DNA from: MED-G105 sp039025235
GTDB taxonomy: Bacteria > Pseudomonadota > Alphaproteobacteria > Caulobacterales > Parvularculaceae
Reading direction: 5' to 3'
Assembly: GCA_039025235.1 (NCBI GenBank)
Contig: JBCCOS010000001.1
Span: 124,001 to 188,000 of the forward strand
Length of the DNA: 64,000 nucleotides
The translations under genes were made by a program, and so were the position numbers. Positions 38,116 to 47,453 of this stretch are shown one piece after another (within the stretch, counting starts at the first letter, position 1; each line of letters begins with the position of its first letter). The notes beneath the pieces are model-generated. The model had not been told where the DNA came from. It searched no databases and was given only the letters and a program-made list of their open reading frames with translations.

Positions 38116-40851
38116 TTAGCGTGATATCTCACCAATACGGTGCTGATTGAATTGGCGTGCTGCTCTTACTTTTAGTGCCGCAGGGAGAACGATCAGTGTA
38201 CATATGAGCGTGAACGCTATTGAAATCGAGAGCAATTGTCCCATACTTGCTGTGCCCCGATGGTCTGACAGCATCAAGCTTCCGAATGATGCGACGGTTG
38301 TCAATGTGGAGAAGAAAATGGCCTTTGGAGTCGATGTGTTGAAGACTGTTGAATCCCCGCTCGCCTCATCAGAAAATTTCGTTTGTGGACCAAGGTTACG
38401 GTACCGCATCACGAGGTGAATGCCACTATCGATCCCAATCCCAAGTAAAAGCGGTAAGACGATAACGTTAGCATAGTTAAATGGAATGTTCAGGATGACA
38501 CCCGCGGCCGCCGTCAGAACCGCCGCCAGCGCCAGTGGAAAAACCATCATGGCGACGTCGCTGGGGCGGCCAAGGAATAACCAAAGGAACACAATAATGA
38601 CACCGAGTGCAAGACTTGTCGCTTGGAGCATTGATGCTGAAATCACTTCTCCTGCCTTTTGAGACTGAATGGCTCCCCCGGTTATATCCGGATAGATCGC
38701 CGCGACCTCATCGACGAACTTTTTTAGTTCTGACCCATCGCGAACATCGGCTTTTGGAAGAATATCAACCCGCCAAATTGAAGCCGTGTCGCCCTTTCCA
38801 TCTTTTTCATCCGTAACATGAATAATGTCTTTCGCTGCAGAAAGGTATCGGCGTTTCAGATGGGTCGGGAGCGTATCGAGGGCAACGACATCAGCATTCA
38901 ATTGTCCTATCAATCGGCCCACGAGTGGGTCCCAGTATTTGAATATATTGGTTTCAATGAGATTTGCGCGTTCAGGTGCGGCGGCAAGCCCATTCAAAGC
39001 TACCGCTAGATCACCTGCCGGTGTATCTGGGCCATAGGATTCTGAGAGACGTTTTTGAAGCGTTGCGCCCCCTTCAACGGTTGTTGGGCTCGAAGCATTG
39101 CCGGTATACGGTTCCCGATCGCTTTCCAAAACAAAGGCGAGGGATCCTGCGGCGATATCGATGCGATCTAATTTGTCGTCTTGGTTGTCCGGAATGAAAT
39201 CAAGGAGTGATCGTGTTGTCCGAACGGTGGAAAGAGCCTTCGCTTTTGTTTCGGTTGAATGCACTTCTTCTTTGGAAGAGACCAAACGGGTTAAGCGATA
39301 GGGTATAGTATTTTCATCGTTGAAGAGCCGATTAAACCCAATGACCGATGCTGCTGCCGGATCACGAAGGGCCATCGGATCAGCGTCAAAACGCGCTTTT
39401 GGAACTAAGAAAAGTGCTCCGATGCCAACCACGATTGTGACGATGGCGACCGGCACTGACATGCTCTCGAGTTTTTCAAACAAACCATGCGACGCCAGAC
39501 TTTGTTGCTTTGGGGGTGGCGGCGCGATGGCGCCAAGGGCTGCGGGTATGAATGTGACCGCAACACAAAAAGCAATGAATACGCCAACGCCCGCAATGAG
39601 CCCGAGCTGTGCAATCCCATCGAACTGTGTCGGCATAAATGCGAAAAAACCGATTGCCGTTGTTGGTGCAGCAAGCGCTAAAGCGACGCCAACGGATCGA
39701 ACGGCTCCACGCAGCGAAGCCTCGATTGATTGGCCAGCGCTAAACCGTTCTTGAACATGCAACAGAAGATGAATGGCAAAATCCAGACCCAATCCTACTA
39801 AAAGAACGGTGAATGCGACCGACACTAAATTCAACTGCCCGACTGTAAAGGCCGCAAAGCCACTTGTCAGAATGATCGTAATGACTAATGAGGTCAGTGT
39901 AAGGATTGAAAAATATACGGACCGGTACGCAGTAATTAGTAGTATTGAAACGAGAAGGAAAGAAACGCCGAACGATAAACCAATGCCCGTCGTAACGGAT
40001 TGTAACTCATCAGACCTCAATGCCGGATCGCCAGTTACATAAGTCGTAACACGGCCATCATAGCCTGATGATAGGCGTTTGAGGATCTCGTTTAATTCTC
40101 GCAAAGCAGGTTTGGCCGGCTGTAATCGTGAATAGTCAAGGCTTGGCGTCGTATAGACAAAGCGCGTGTACATTCTTTGTCCCATGGATATTTGCTGAGT
40201 CTTGCTGTCGCCTTCGTCTTCATCGATAGGCGCTAAGGCGCCAAGCCAGTCGAATGGCAGTGATGAGCCTTGAAGCCCGGCTTCAATAACGGTTGATAAT
40301 TCGGCGTAAATAGCTTGAAGTTTCTCAGATGAAATATCCGCTTCTTCCGCAAGCTGATCGTTATTTGCTAAGGTTTTAAAAAGCGCGCCGGCCGTTGGTG
40401 TTTTGACGAGGGTTTCTATTAGGCTGGCAGCTTCTTCAAGGCTATCAAGGCGATCGCCAAGTTCTGTATCGTCCAGATATAATAAACCATTCTCCATGAA
40501 AAAGGGGTCTGCGGACGGCGCAAATACGTTTGTGAATGTTTCTGACCTTTCAAGTAACGCTTTGCGAAGGTCTTTTGTCAGTGCCTCAACTTCATCAAGT
40601 GTTTGACCTTCGACGATTATGACGACGTCGTTTTTTATGTCTGGAAATGCATTCCTCAGCGCTTTTGCTTGGCGTTGAAATGAAAGTTCCGGATCTAACA
40701 TCGATGTTGTGTCGGTGTTCACTTTCAATTGCGTGGCTGCGATATATCCTGCTGCAACAGTCAGGCTAAGGATCGCCGTTACCATGGCCCATGCCATCGC
40801 ATGCGCGAATCGCGTCCATTTCAGGAGGAAAAACTCAATAACACGCAGCAT
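38116..40851 (-). CDS. hpnN: HpnN-like RND-family hopanoid transporter
   Basis: Inner-membrane RND transporter of 911 residues, similar to the hopanoid exporter HpnN. It has two repeats, each with a large periplasmic loop followed by a membrane bundle. The first bundle has FTVLLVGLGLDFAIHLLLHVQERF, and the second LPLLLGIGIDSGIHLVMRYR, the paired GLD/GID-type aspartates of the MMPL/HpnN group. The long loop begins TDTTSMLDPELSFQRQAKAL. HpnN moves hopanoids to the outer membrane. No hopanoid synthesis genes are in view. It could instead be a related lipid transporter. Confidence 0.85.
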   Translation of the reverse strand: MLRVIEFFLLKWTRFAHAMAWAMVTAILSLTVAAGYIAATQLKVNTDTTSMLDPELSFQRQAKALRNAFPDIKNDVVIIVEGQTLDEVEALTKDLRKALLERSETFTNVFAPSADPFFMENGLLYLDDTELGDRLDSLEEAASLIETLVKTPTAGALFKTLANNDQLAEEADISSEKLQAIYAELSTVIEAGLQGSSLPFDWLGALAPIDEDEGDSKTQQISMGQRMYTRFVYTTPSLDYSRLQPAKPALRELNEILKRLSSGYDGRVTTYVTGDPALRSDELQSVTTGIGLSFGVSFLLVSILLITAYRSVYFSILTLTSLVITIILTSGFAAFTVGQLNLVSVAFTVLLVGLGLDFAIHLLLHVQERFSAGQSIEASLRGAVRSVGVALALAAPTTAIGFFAFMPTQFDGIAQLGLIAGVGVFIAFCVAVTFIPAALGAIAPPPPKQQSLASHGLFEKLESMSVPVAIVTIVVGIGALFLVPKARFDADPMALRDPAAASVIGFNRLFNDENTIPYRLTRLVSSKEEVHSTETKAKALSTVRTTRSLLDFIPDNQDDKLDRIDIAAGSLAFVLESDREPYTGNASSPTTVEGGATLQKRLSESYGPDTPAGDLAVALNGLAAAPERANLIETNIFKYWDPLVGRLIGQLNADVVALDTLPTHLKRRYLSAAKDIIHVTDEKDGKGDTASIWRVDILPKADVRDGSELKKFVDEVAAIYPDITGGAIQSQKAGEVISASMLQATSLALGVIIVFLWLFLGRPSDVAMMVFPLALAAVLTAAAGVILNIPFNYANVIVLPLLLGIGIDSGIHLVMRYRNLGPQTKFSDEASGDSTVFNTSTPKAIFFSTLTTVASFGSLMLSDHRGTASMGQLLSISIAFTLICTLIVLPAALKVRAARQFNQHRIGEISR

Positions 40852-41485
40852 TGTGGTCTCTCAATTTTCGGGCTGTTCTAGGCATAAGGCTTAAGTCAAC
40901 TTCAGTGCAATTAGCAATAAAGTATGAAGAGATTTGGCGCGACGAAAATCTTTTTTTGATCTGAAATGCCTGGAAAAACTGTTATGATCGCAGATGTGGA
41001 TTTTTATCTCTGAGCGTTCAAACAAAATCACTCCAATGGTATTGAACCTCATCGACGAGAGTGTAGGAGACATTAGCGCTGCTGAAAACATAACCGAGGT
41101 TGGTTTTTTGCAAGCCGATGAATAGCCAGTCTTGTCAAATCATGCGATGGTTTTACAATCCATTCAGACGATGAATGCCAAAGTTTTTGATACACCGCAT
41201 TTGTGACAACCGTAATGGCGAGATTGGAAATTTTAGTTTGTCCTTTGAACCTTTTTTGAGTTTGGGCGCACCGTAAAACTTATCGGGTACAAGTCCTGGT
41301 CGTATTCGATCCGATAAGGATGTGATTGATAGCGTTTTCGATGATCGTTTCTGGGATCGTTTCTGGGATCGCTTCTGGTTTCACGGGGGGCCGTGGTCTG
41401 AGGGGGGATTGGTTTCGGTTTTCCGAGCCGAAAATGCTCTGCAAACTAGAGATTGCTGCTTTAACCTAGCTAAGAGGCAGATTTC
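40852..41485. other. Intergenic stretch with 12-base tandem repeat
   Basis: No confident gene. A 43-codon frame at 40994-41125 (ending ENITEVGFLQADE) is protein-like but has no ribosome site. A 12-base repeat is listed separately. The frame through that repeat reads DRFW three times and has no good start. Confidence 0.4.
41343..41378. repeat. 12-base tandem repeat, three copies
   Basis: GATCGTTTCTGG occurs twice, followed by a single-base variant GATCGCTTCTGG, in direct tandem about 110 bases before astA. It may be a binding site array or a chance slippage product. Confidence 0.85.
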
Positions 41486-42505
41486 ATGTCGTTACCAATA
41501 ATCCGTCCCATTCGTTTAGACGATTTCGAGGCTGTGTACAAACTTGCTATGCAGGCAAGCGGCGGCATGACTAACTTACCGCGCGATAAAGATGCGCTGC
41601 GGGTGAGGGTGGAAAGCTCCGTCAAGAGTTTCTGTGCGAACCCAAAAGAGCCCGGTGATGAGACCTATATGATCGTACTCGAGGTTGCTGGGGCAATTCT
41701 CGGGATTGCAGCTGTTTTTGCTTCGATCGGGCGTGATACCGGATTTGTGAATTATAAAGTAAACTGGACGTTTCATGCGTCCCAACCTTTAGATAAGCGT
41801 ATCAAAAGACGGCTACTCGTTCCGACCCATGACTATACGGGTGCAGGAGAGGTTGGATCTTTGTTTTTGGCTAAGGGCGCAAGGGGAGACGGCTTCGGGA
41901 AGTTTTTGGCGAAAGCCCGTTACCTCTTTATTGCCCAGAAACCGGAAATCATTGCAGATCCCATTTGCGCTGAATTACGCGGTTGGCGAGATGAAAATGG
42001 CCGTTCGCCATTTTGGGACGCCCTCGGACAACATTTTTTTGATATGGATTTCGATGAAGCCGATCTTTACAATTCATCGACAGGAAACCAATTCATCGCG
42101 GACTTGATGCCGCCGGTTCCAATTTATGTTGTGCTCTTGCCAAAAGCAGCGCGTGATTGCATTGGGCGACCGTATTCAAAATCCGAACCGGCGCTTGCAA
42201 TGTTGAAAAGCGAAGGATTTGAATACCGTGATTATGTCGACATCTTTGATGCTGGACCATTACTCTCGGCAAAGAAAAGCGACATTAGAACCATTTATGA
42301 TAGTCGCGAAAAAATAGTGCGTATCCGTTCGTCACCAGCTGACGATAATTTAACAGTTCGTCTATTGGCGGCCGGACAATGCGCCAACTTTCGGGCGACA
42401 CGCGCATCGGTACGAGAAAGCGACGATGATATTACGCTTTGTCCCGAAACAGCAGGCGTTCTTTGTGTTGGAGATGGCGATAGGGTCCGCTGCGTGGAGC
42501 AATAA
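41486..42505 (+). CDS. astA: Arginine N-succinyltransferase
   Basis: Transfers succinyl from succinyl-CoA to arginine, the first step of the AST arginine-degradation pathway. It has 339 residues (family about 340). Recognisable words are IIRPIRLDDFEAVYKLA, the acetyltransferase-like HDYTGAGEVGSLFLAKGARGDGFGKFLAKARYLF, FWDALGQHFFDMDFDEAD and LMPPVPIYVVLLPKAARDCIG. AGAGG precedes ATG 41486. It heads the astA-astD-astB run on the plus strand; a hairpin separates it from astD. Confidence 0.95.
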   Translation: MSLPIIRPIRLDDFEAVYKLAMQASGGMTNLPRDKDALRVRVESSVKSFCANPKEPGDETYMIVLEVAGAILGIAAVFASIGRDTGFVNYKVNWTFHASQPLDKRIKRRLLVPTHDYTGAGEVGSLFLAKGARGDGFGKFLAKARYLFIAQKPEIIADPICAELRGWRDENGRSPFWDALGQHFFDMDFDEADLYNSSTGNQFIADLMPPVPIYVVLLPKAARDCIGRPYSKSEPALAMLKSEGFEYRDYVDIFDAGPLLSAKKSDIRTIYDSREKIVRIRSSPADDNLTVRLLAAGQCANFRATRASVRESDDDITLCPETAGVLCVGDGDRVRCVEQ

Positions 42506-42532
42506 AACACCGTTGAGCAAAACACACTAAAG

Positions 42533-42565
42533 CGGAATGCGATAATTCTGCACTATAGCATTCCG
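42533..42565. repeat. Hairpin between astA and astD
   Basis: Perfect eight-base arms CGGAATGC and GCATTCCG around a 17-base loop. It is in the family of chromosome palindromes but lacks the core; it might reduce read-through from astA. Confidence 0.55.
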
Positions 42566-42649
42566 TTATAGGTTATGGTGGTCGCGGCGTTTAAGGCAAT
42601 AACCGTTGCACACTTTTTACTAGGCGCTCTAATCAGGAGTAATACCTCT

Positions 42650-44128
42650 ATGGGCAATGGGGATCTTTATATCAATGGGACCTGGCGCGGTGGAAAGGGC
42701 CGTGGTTTTTCAACGATCAATCCCTCAACTGGATTGGTGTTAGAAGACTACTTTTCCGCCACAAATGATGACGTCAATGAGGCTGTCTTGGCTGCTCGCA
42801 ATGCGTTTCATGATTGGGCGTTGACCCCGCTCGACGCTCGCATTTCTATTCTTCAAAAATACAAAGATATCATCGTGCGTGATGCAGAGGGGCTGGCTCG
42901 TTTGATTTCCCATGAAACAGGGAAACCGTTTTGGGAAACAAAAACGGAGGCGGCTGCCGTTGCCGGAAAGGTGGATATATCGATCCGTGCTTATCATGAA
43001 CGAACGGGGGAGGTGGAAACCGCAACGGGTGCGACACGGGGTGTCTTTCGCCATCGACCGCACGGTGTGTTTGGCGTTCTGGGCCCGTTTAATTTTCCAG
43101 CGCATCTTCCAAATGGACATATTGTTCCGGCCTTGCTTGCTGGAAATACCATTGTCGCCAAGCCGAGTGAATTGACGCCCGGGCCTCTTGCCTTCCTCGT
43201 ACGATCCTTTGCCGAAGCTGGTCTTCCCAAAGGCGTGCTAAATCTCGTGCAAGGAGAACGAGACGTTGGTGAAGCACTTGCAAAACATGATGGCCTTGAC
43301 GGCTTGTTGTTCACTGGCGGGGCGCGGACAGGGCGCATTCTCCAAAAGATGTATGCGGAAAAACCGGGTAAGATATTAGCGCTTGAGTTAGGGGGAAACA
43401 ACCCGCTTGTTTGGTGGGATACTGAAGATATTGATGCTGCGGCCTATACAGTTCTCCAGTCAGCATTTCTCACCGCTGGTCAAAGATGCACCTGCGCAAG
43501 GCGACTTATTATACCGGATACCGATATTGGCGATGCGTATATTGATAGCCTAATGGCATTATGTGAGCGCGTTTTGATTGATGGTCCATTCACTGACCCA
43601 CAGCCATTCATGGGGCCCGTCATAAATGCCCAAGTGGCGGCAAGATTGGAACGCGCGTTCGATGCGAGAGTAGAAATGGGAGGCGCACCGCTAAGGAACT
43701 TATCGGTACAAGAAGAGGGGTCAGCATTCGTCTCAATAGGAATCATTGATATGACAGATGTGGACCTTCGGCGTGACGATGAACAGTTTGGGCCTCTTTT
43801 GCATGTTTATCGTGTGCCAGATTTCGACCTAGCCATGAAGGAAGCAAACGCCACTTCATTTGGATTGTCGGCTGGACTCCTTTCAGATAGTCCTCAAAAC
43901 TGGGAAGTATTTCGCACATTCATTCGCGCTGGTATTGTCAATTGGAACCGGCAAACAACTGGCGCGAGTTCAGCTGCGCCCTTTGGTGGTATAGGTGATT
44001 CAGGGAATCATCGCCCGAGTGCCTACTATGCTGCAGATTATTGTGCGTACCCAGTTGCATCGATGGAGGGGAATACACTTCTACCGCAACCTGAAAATTC
44101 GATCGGTTTGAAAAATCAATTCGATTAA
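42650..44128 (+). CDS. astD: Succinylglutamate-semialdehyde dehydrogenase
   Basis: NAD-dependent aldehyde dehydrogenase that oxidises N-succinylglutamate semialdehyde to N-succinylglutamate. With ATG 42650, after AGGAG, it has 492 residues, the family length; an earlier start at 42575 would add 25 non-conserved residues. Motifs include GPFNFPAHLPNGHIVPALLAGN, LALELGGNNPLVWWD with the catalytic glutamate, and the active-site cysteine in GQRCTCARR. It lies 10 bases before astB. Confidence 0.95.
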   Translation: MGNGDLYINGTWRGGKGRGFSTINPSTGLVLEDYFSATNDDVNEAVLAARNAFHDWALTPLDARISILQKYKDIIVRDAEGLARLISHETGKPFWETKTEAAAVAGKVDISIRAYHERTGEVETATGATRGVFRHRPHGVFGVLGPFNFPAHLPNGHIVPALLAGNTIVAKPSELTPGPLAFLVRSFAEAGLPKGVLNLVQGERDVGEALAKHDGLDGLLFTGGARTGRILQKMYAEKPGKILALELGGNNPLVWWDTEDIDAAAYTVLQSAFLTAGQRCTCARRLIIPDTDIGDAYIDSLMALCERVLIDGPFTDPQPFMGPVINAQVAARLERAFDARVEMGGAPLRNLSVQEEGSAFVSIGIIDMTDVDLRRDDEQFGPLLHVYRVPDFDLAMKEANATSFGLSAGLLSDSPQNWEVFRTFIRAGIVNWNRQTTGASSAAPFGGIGDSGNHRPSAYYAADYCAYPVASMEGNTLLPQPENSIGLKNQFD

Positions 44129-44138
44129 GGACTGTGTA

Positions 44139-45452
44139 ATGACTGATGCAGCAGAATTTAATTTTGACGGTCTCATTGGTCCTACACATAACTACGCTGG
44201 GCTTGCTCCTGGAAATCTTGCATCGGCGAAAAATGCGGGCGCTGTGTCTAATCCACGCGCAGCTGCTCTCCAAGGCATTAAGAAAATGCGCGCCCTCCAT
44301 CGTTTGGGTTTGGGGCAAGGTTTCTTTCCGCCACAGGAAAGGCCCTCTTTGGTGACCCTTCGTGCATTGGGGTTCAATGGAAATGATCGCCAAGTCATTG
44401 ACGCCGTATCAAAATATGATCCATCGCTACTCGCCGATATTTACTCAGCATCTTCAATGTGGACGGCGAACGCCGCGACTGTTTCTCCGTCTGCTGATAC
44501 GTGCGATGGGAAGGTGCACTTTACGCCAGCAAACTTAGCGTGGAATTTTCATCGCTCAATCGAGCCTTCGATGACGGCGCTTTTTTTGAAAGCAATTTTT
44601 CCTGAAGGCGACCAATTTACCCATCATGCTCCACTAACCGGCGGTATTCATTTCGGGGATGAGGGGGCTGCAAACCATAATCGTTTAACAATGGAACATG
44701 GTAGCGCTGGCGCAGAGATATTTGTTTTTGGTGAACCCGGAGGAAGGTTTCCAGCGCGTCAGGTGAAACAGGCCAGTAAAGCAGTGTCTCGCCTGCATTT
44801 ATTACCACCTAACCGCACACTATTTGTGCAGCAATCAATGGAGGCACTGGACGCCGGTGCTTTCCATAACGATGTCGTCTGTGTCATGAATGAAAATGTC
44901 GTATTTTTACATGAACGAAGTTTTGAAGAACGCGATAGCGTCTATAAGCGAATGCTTGACTGTTGTCCTGGCGTTAAAGTTATCGAAGCACCTGCATCGA
45001 TGGTGTCGCTCAACGACGCAATTTCTTCTTATGTATTTAATTCTCAGTTGGTCACAACGCAAACGGGTTCGATGGCGTTAGTATTGCCAATTGAGGCAAT
45101 GGAAACGCCATCAGTTTATGAATTTATCCAGCACACTTTGTCTGAAGATAACCCAATCGCGAAAGCTCATTTCATCGACGTTCGCGAGAGTATGCGAAAT
45201 GGCGGTGGTCCAGCATGTTTGCGTTTGAGAGTGGTTTTAACATCAGAAGAGCAATTGGCCGTCAATAAAACCTTCGTCTGTGACGAAAACTGCTTCGCTA
45301 GGTTAGAGGCGTGGGTTCATACACACTACCGGGATCATTTGCATCCTGATGACCTAAGCGATCCCGAATTCCTGATCGAGGCGCAAACAGCATTGGATGC
45401 GCTAACCAATCTCTTCTCTCTGGGGTCGTTTTATGACTTTCAAAAAAACTAG
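44139..45452 (+). CDS. astB: N-succinylarginine dihydrolase
   Basis: Hydrolyses N-succinylarginine to N-succinylornithine, ammonia and carbon dioxide; second step of the AST pathway. It has 437 residues (family 440-447) and the amidinotransferase fold. Visible marks are EFNFDGLIGPTHNYAGLAPGN, SSMWTANAATVSPSADT, FHNDVVCVMNENVVFLHE and the nucleophile region NGGGPACLRLRVVL. AAGGA precedes ATG 44139. Genes astC and astE, needed for the other steps, are not in the window. Confidence 0.96.
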   Translation: MTDAAEFNFDGLIGPTHNYAGLAPGNLASAKNAGAVSNPRAAALQGIKKMRALHRLGLGQGFFPPQERPSLVTLRALGFNGNDRQVIDAVSKYDPSLLADIYSASSMWTANAATVSPSADTCDGKVHFTPANLAWNFHRSIEPSMTALFLKAIFPEGDQFTHHAPLTGGIHFGDEGAANHNRLTMEHGSAGAEIFVFGEPGGRFPARQVKQASKAVSRLHLLPPNRTLFVQQSMEALDAGAFHNDVVCVMNENVVFLHERSFEERDSVYKRMLDCCPGVKVIEAPASMVSLNDAISSYVFNSQLVTTQTGSMALVLPIEAMETPSVYEFIQHTLSEDNPIAKAHFIDVRESMRNGGGPACLRLRVVLTSEEQLAVNKTFVCDENCFARLEAWVHTHYRDHLHPDDLSDPEFLIEAQTALDALTNLFSLGSFYDFQKN

Positions 45453-45462
45453 ATGCCTTCCG

Positions 45463-45476
45463 TTTCAATTGGAATC
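45463..45476. repeat. Dispersed repeat core after astB
   Basis: Exact core TTTCAATTGGAATC lies 10 bases after the astB stop. The surrounding arms are weak compared with the copies at 4690 and 7611. Confidence 0.7.
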
Positions 45477-45531
45477 AGAACGCAAAAAGCTCTAGGCCTG
45501 AAAATGCTTAAGCTATATCGATTTCTGATTT

Positions 45532-45999
45532 TCAAGTCTCAGACAACGGAAGAATTTTCCTGTTTTCGACTTCCCGTAAAACAAAATTTGATTCGACATT
45601 TAGGACATTTGGCATGCGTAGAACGCCTTCGGAAAGAAACGCCTCATAAGCCGGAAGCGTCGCCACCACAACGCGCAAAAAGTAATCAAATTTGCCGGTC
45701 ACAAGTGAGCACTCAACGATCTCTGGTCGTTCTAATATTGCCGCTTCGAACTCTTTCATAATCGCTTCTTCCTCGCGGGCGAGCTTGACCAATATGAGCG
45801 CATTCACGTTGACACCAAGGACTTCACGATTCAGTTCGGCATGATAGCCTTTTATTATGTTGTCTTTTTCAAGGCGTCTCAGCCGACGAAGGCATGGCGT
45901 TGGTGACAAACCGACTTTATCAGCGAGATCAGCATTTGTGATGCGTGCATTATCTTGCAGGTGGAGCAGCATTTTCCTGTCAATGGCGTCAAGTTTCAT
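45532..45999 (-). CDS. Lrp/AsnC-family transcriptional regulator
   Basis: Leucine-responsive type regulator of 155 residues, with ATG 45999 chosen because it gives the standard N-terminus MKLDAIDRKMLLHLQDNARI. The helix-turn-helix has DLADKVGLSPTPCLRRLRRLEKDNII, followed by the RAM ligand-binding domain (VNALILVKLA, VTGKFDYFLRVVV). It is divergent from the amino acid dehydrogenase gene 302 bases away, and a perfect Lrp-type operator lies 67 bases upstream of its start. Local control of the dehydrogenase and itself is likely. Confidence 0.94.
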   Translation of the reverse strand: MKLDAIDRKMLLHLQDNARITNADLADKVGLSPTPCLRRLRRLEKDNIIKGYHAELNREVLGVNVNALILVKLAREEEAIMKEFEAAILERPEIVECSLVTGKFDYFLRVVVATLPAYEAFLSEGVLRMPNVLNVESNFVLREVENRKILPLSET

Positions 46000-46065
46000 C
46001 GAAGGGGTGGATCCTAAAGAGCGGCTGTCGAGGGGGAAAACAAGAACTATATCATGCTCATATAT

Positions 46066-46080
46066 TAGCATATTATGCTA
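46066..46080. promoter_or_regulatory. Lrp-type operator palindrome
   Basis: TAGCATATTATGCTA, within a 17-base perfect palindrome (46065-46081), fits the E. coli Lrp consensus YAGHAWATTWTDCTR at every position. It sits in the divergent region, 67 bases upstream of the Lrp/AsnC gene and about 220 bases upstream of the dehydrogenase, so it could be an autoregulatory site. Confidence 0.75.
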
Positions 46081-46301
46081 ATGGTCAAGATGCATGGCCG
46101 CTTTTTTAGCCAGTATCTTTTGTGTATTCCACGGGTGAGGTGACACTGAACTATACGCCCGTCTGAATTTATCGACGTTTGCTGCCGTAGGTTCAAATCC
46201 CGACTTGTCCAAAGCTTCGTGCATAGGCTAGACGACTGCCAGGCGCGGAACTCAAAAAGATCAGTGAAAACCGCCGTGCTTGTGCTTTTGAGGATGACCC
46301 G

Positions 46302-47360
46302 ATGCAAATAGAAGATCTTTCAGTTCCGGGGTGGGAACGCGTTGTACGTGCTCAGGATGAAGCCTCGGGTCTCGATGCGATAATTGCCATTCATGATGTC
46401 ACCTTGGGACCCGCTTGTGGTGGTTGCAGGTTCCGTCCGTACCAAACCTTTGAAAGTGCGCTAGAGGACGTAACACGCCTTTCGAAAGGCATGACTTACA
46501 AAAATGCAGTGGGTAATATTCCGTTTGGCGGTGGAAAAGCTGTCATTATTGCTGATCCATCGTCTGTTAAACGCACAGAGATATTTCGCGCATTTGGGCA
46601 GGCGTTGGAGGCACTTGATGGCGCCTATTATACTGCTGAGGATTCAGGTGTAACGGTCGAGGACATGAAGATTGTTCGTTCCGTCACGCCGTACGTCACA
46701 GGAATTGGGGAAGCGCGTAAAGGCGGCAACCCTGCACCATTTACGGCGCGCGGGGTATTCAAGGGAATAGAAGCAGCGGCCGCAGCGAAGTTTGGTAGCT
46801 CTTCTCTAGACGGAAAACGTGTTGCCATACTGGGTGTTGGTGCCGTTGGGACGGTTCTTGCGGAGCTTTTACATGACGCTGGCGCAAGTCTTGTTGTTGC
46901 TGATGTTAATGAAAGCGCAACGCGTAAGGCTGCGGAGCTGTATGGCGCCCAGATTGTGTCACCAGATTTGTGCATTTCACAAGATGTTGATATTTTCAGC
47001 CCATGTGCGCTTGGTGGATCAATCCGCAAAGAGACTATTTCTGAGATAAATGCAAAAATTGTTGCCGGCGCTGCGAATAACCAGCTTTTTACACCCGATA
47101 TGGACCTTGCGCTGCAGTCGCGGGAAATTCTTTATGCACCTGATTATGTGATAAATGCAGCGGGAGTTATCAGTGTAGGGTTAGAGATACTAGAAAGTTG
47201 GACATCGGAAGAAATTACCTCAAGAATAAACCATATTGGTGATACCCTCACAAAGATTTTTGAACGGGCATCAGCAGAAAAGCAACCGACGGGCGCGATC
47301 GCTGACGCTATGGCGCTTGAAATTATTGCCGCGGCTAAGATGCAAAAGGACAATGAATAA
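46302..47360 (+). CDS. Leu/Val/Phe dehydrogenase (Glu/Leu/Phe/Val dehydrogenase family)
   Basis: NAD-dependent oxidative deaminase of about 352 residues, in the leucine/valine/phenylalanine group rather than glutamate. It shows GPACGGCRFRPYQTFESALEDV, SKGMTYKNAVGNIPFGGGKAVII with the catalytic lysines, TAEDSGVTVEDM, and the Rossmann motif VAILGVGAVGTVLAEL. GAGGA precedes ATG 46302. Position beside Lrp and a thiolase suggests branched-chain amino acid catabolism; leucine dehydrogenase is the commonest assignment. Confidence 0.9.
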   Translation: MQIEDLSVPGWERVVRAQDEASGLDAIIAIHDVTLGPACGGCRFRPYQTFESALEDVTRLSKGMTYKNAVGNIPFGGGKAVIIADPSSVKRTEIFRAFGQALEALDGAYYTAEDSGVTVEDMKIVRSVTPYVTGIGEARKGGNPAPFTARGVFKGIEAAAAAKFGSSSLDGKRVAILGVGAVGTVLAELLHDAGASLVVADVNESATRKAAELYGAQIVSPDLCISQDVDIFSPCALGGSIRKETISEINAKIVAGAANNQLFTPDMDLALQSREILYAPDYVINAAGVISVGLEILESWTSEEITSRINHIGDTLTKIFERASAEKQPTGAIADAMALEIIAAAKMQKDNE

Positions 47361-47453
47361 ATTGCCTTGGTTGAGGCGGTTCGTTTAGCGCGCACTGAGT
47401 TGCGTTATTGAAAACAACCCTGCGTAATTCATTTAGCGAATTGGGAGTTAAAT

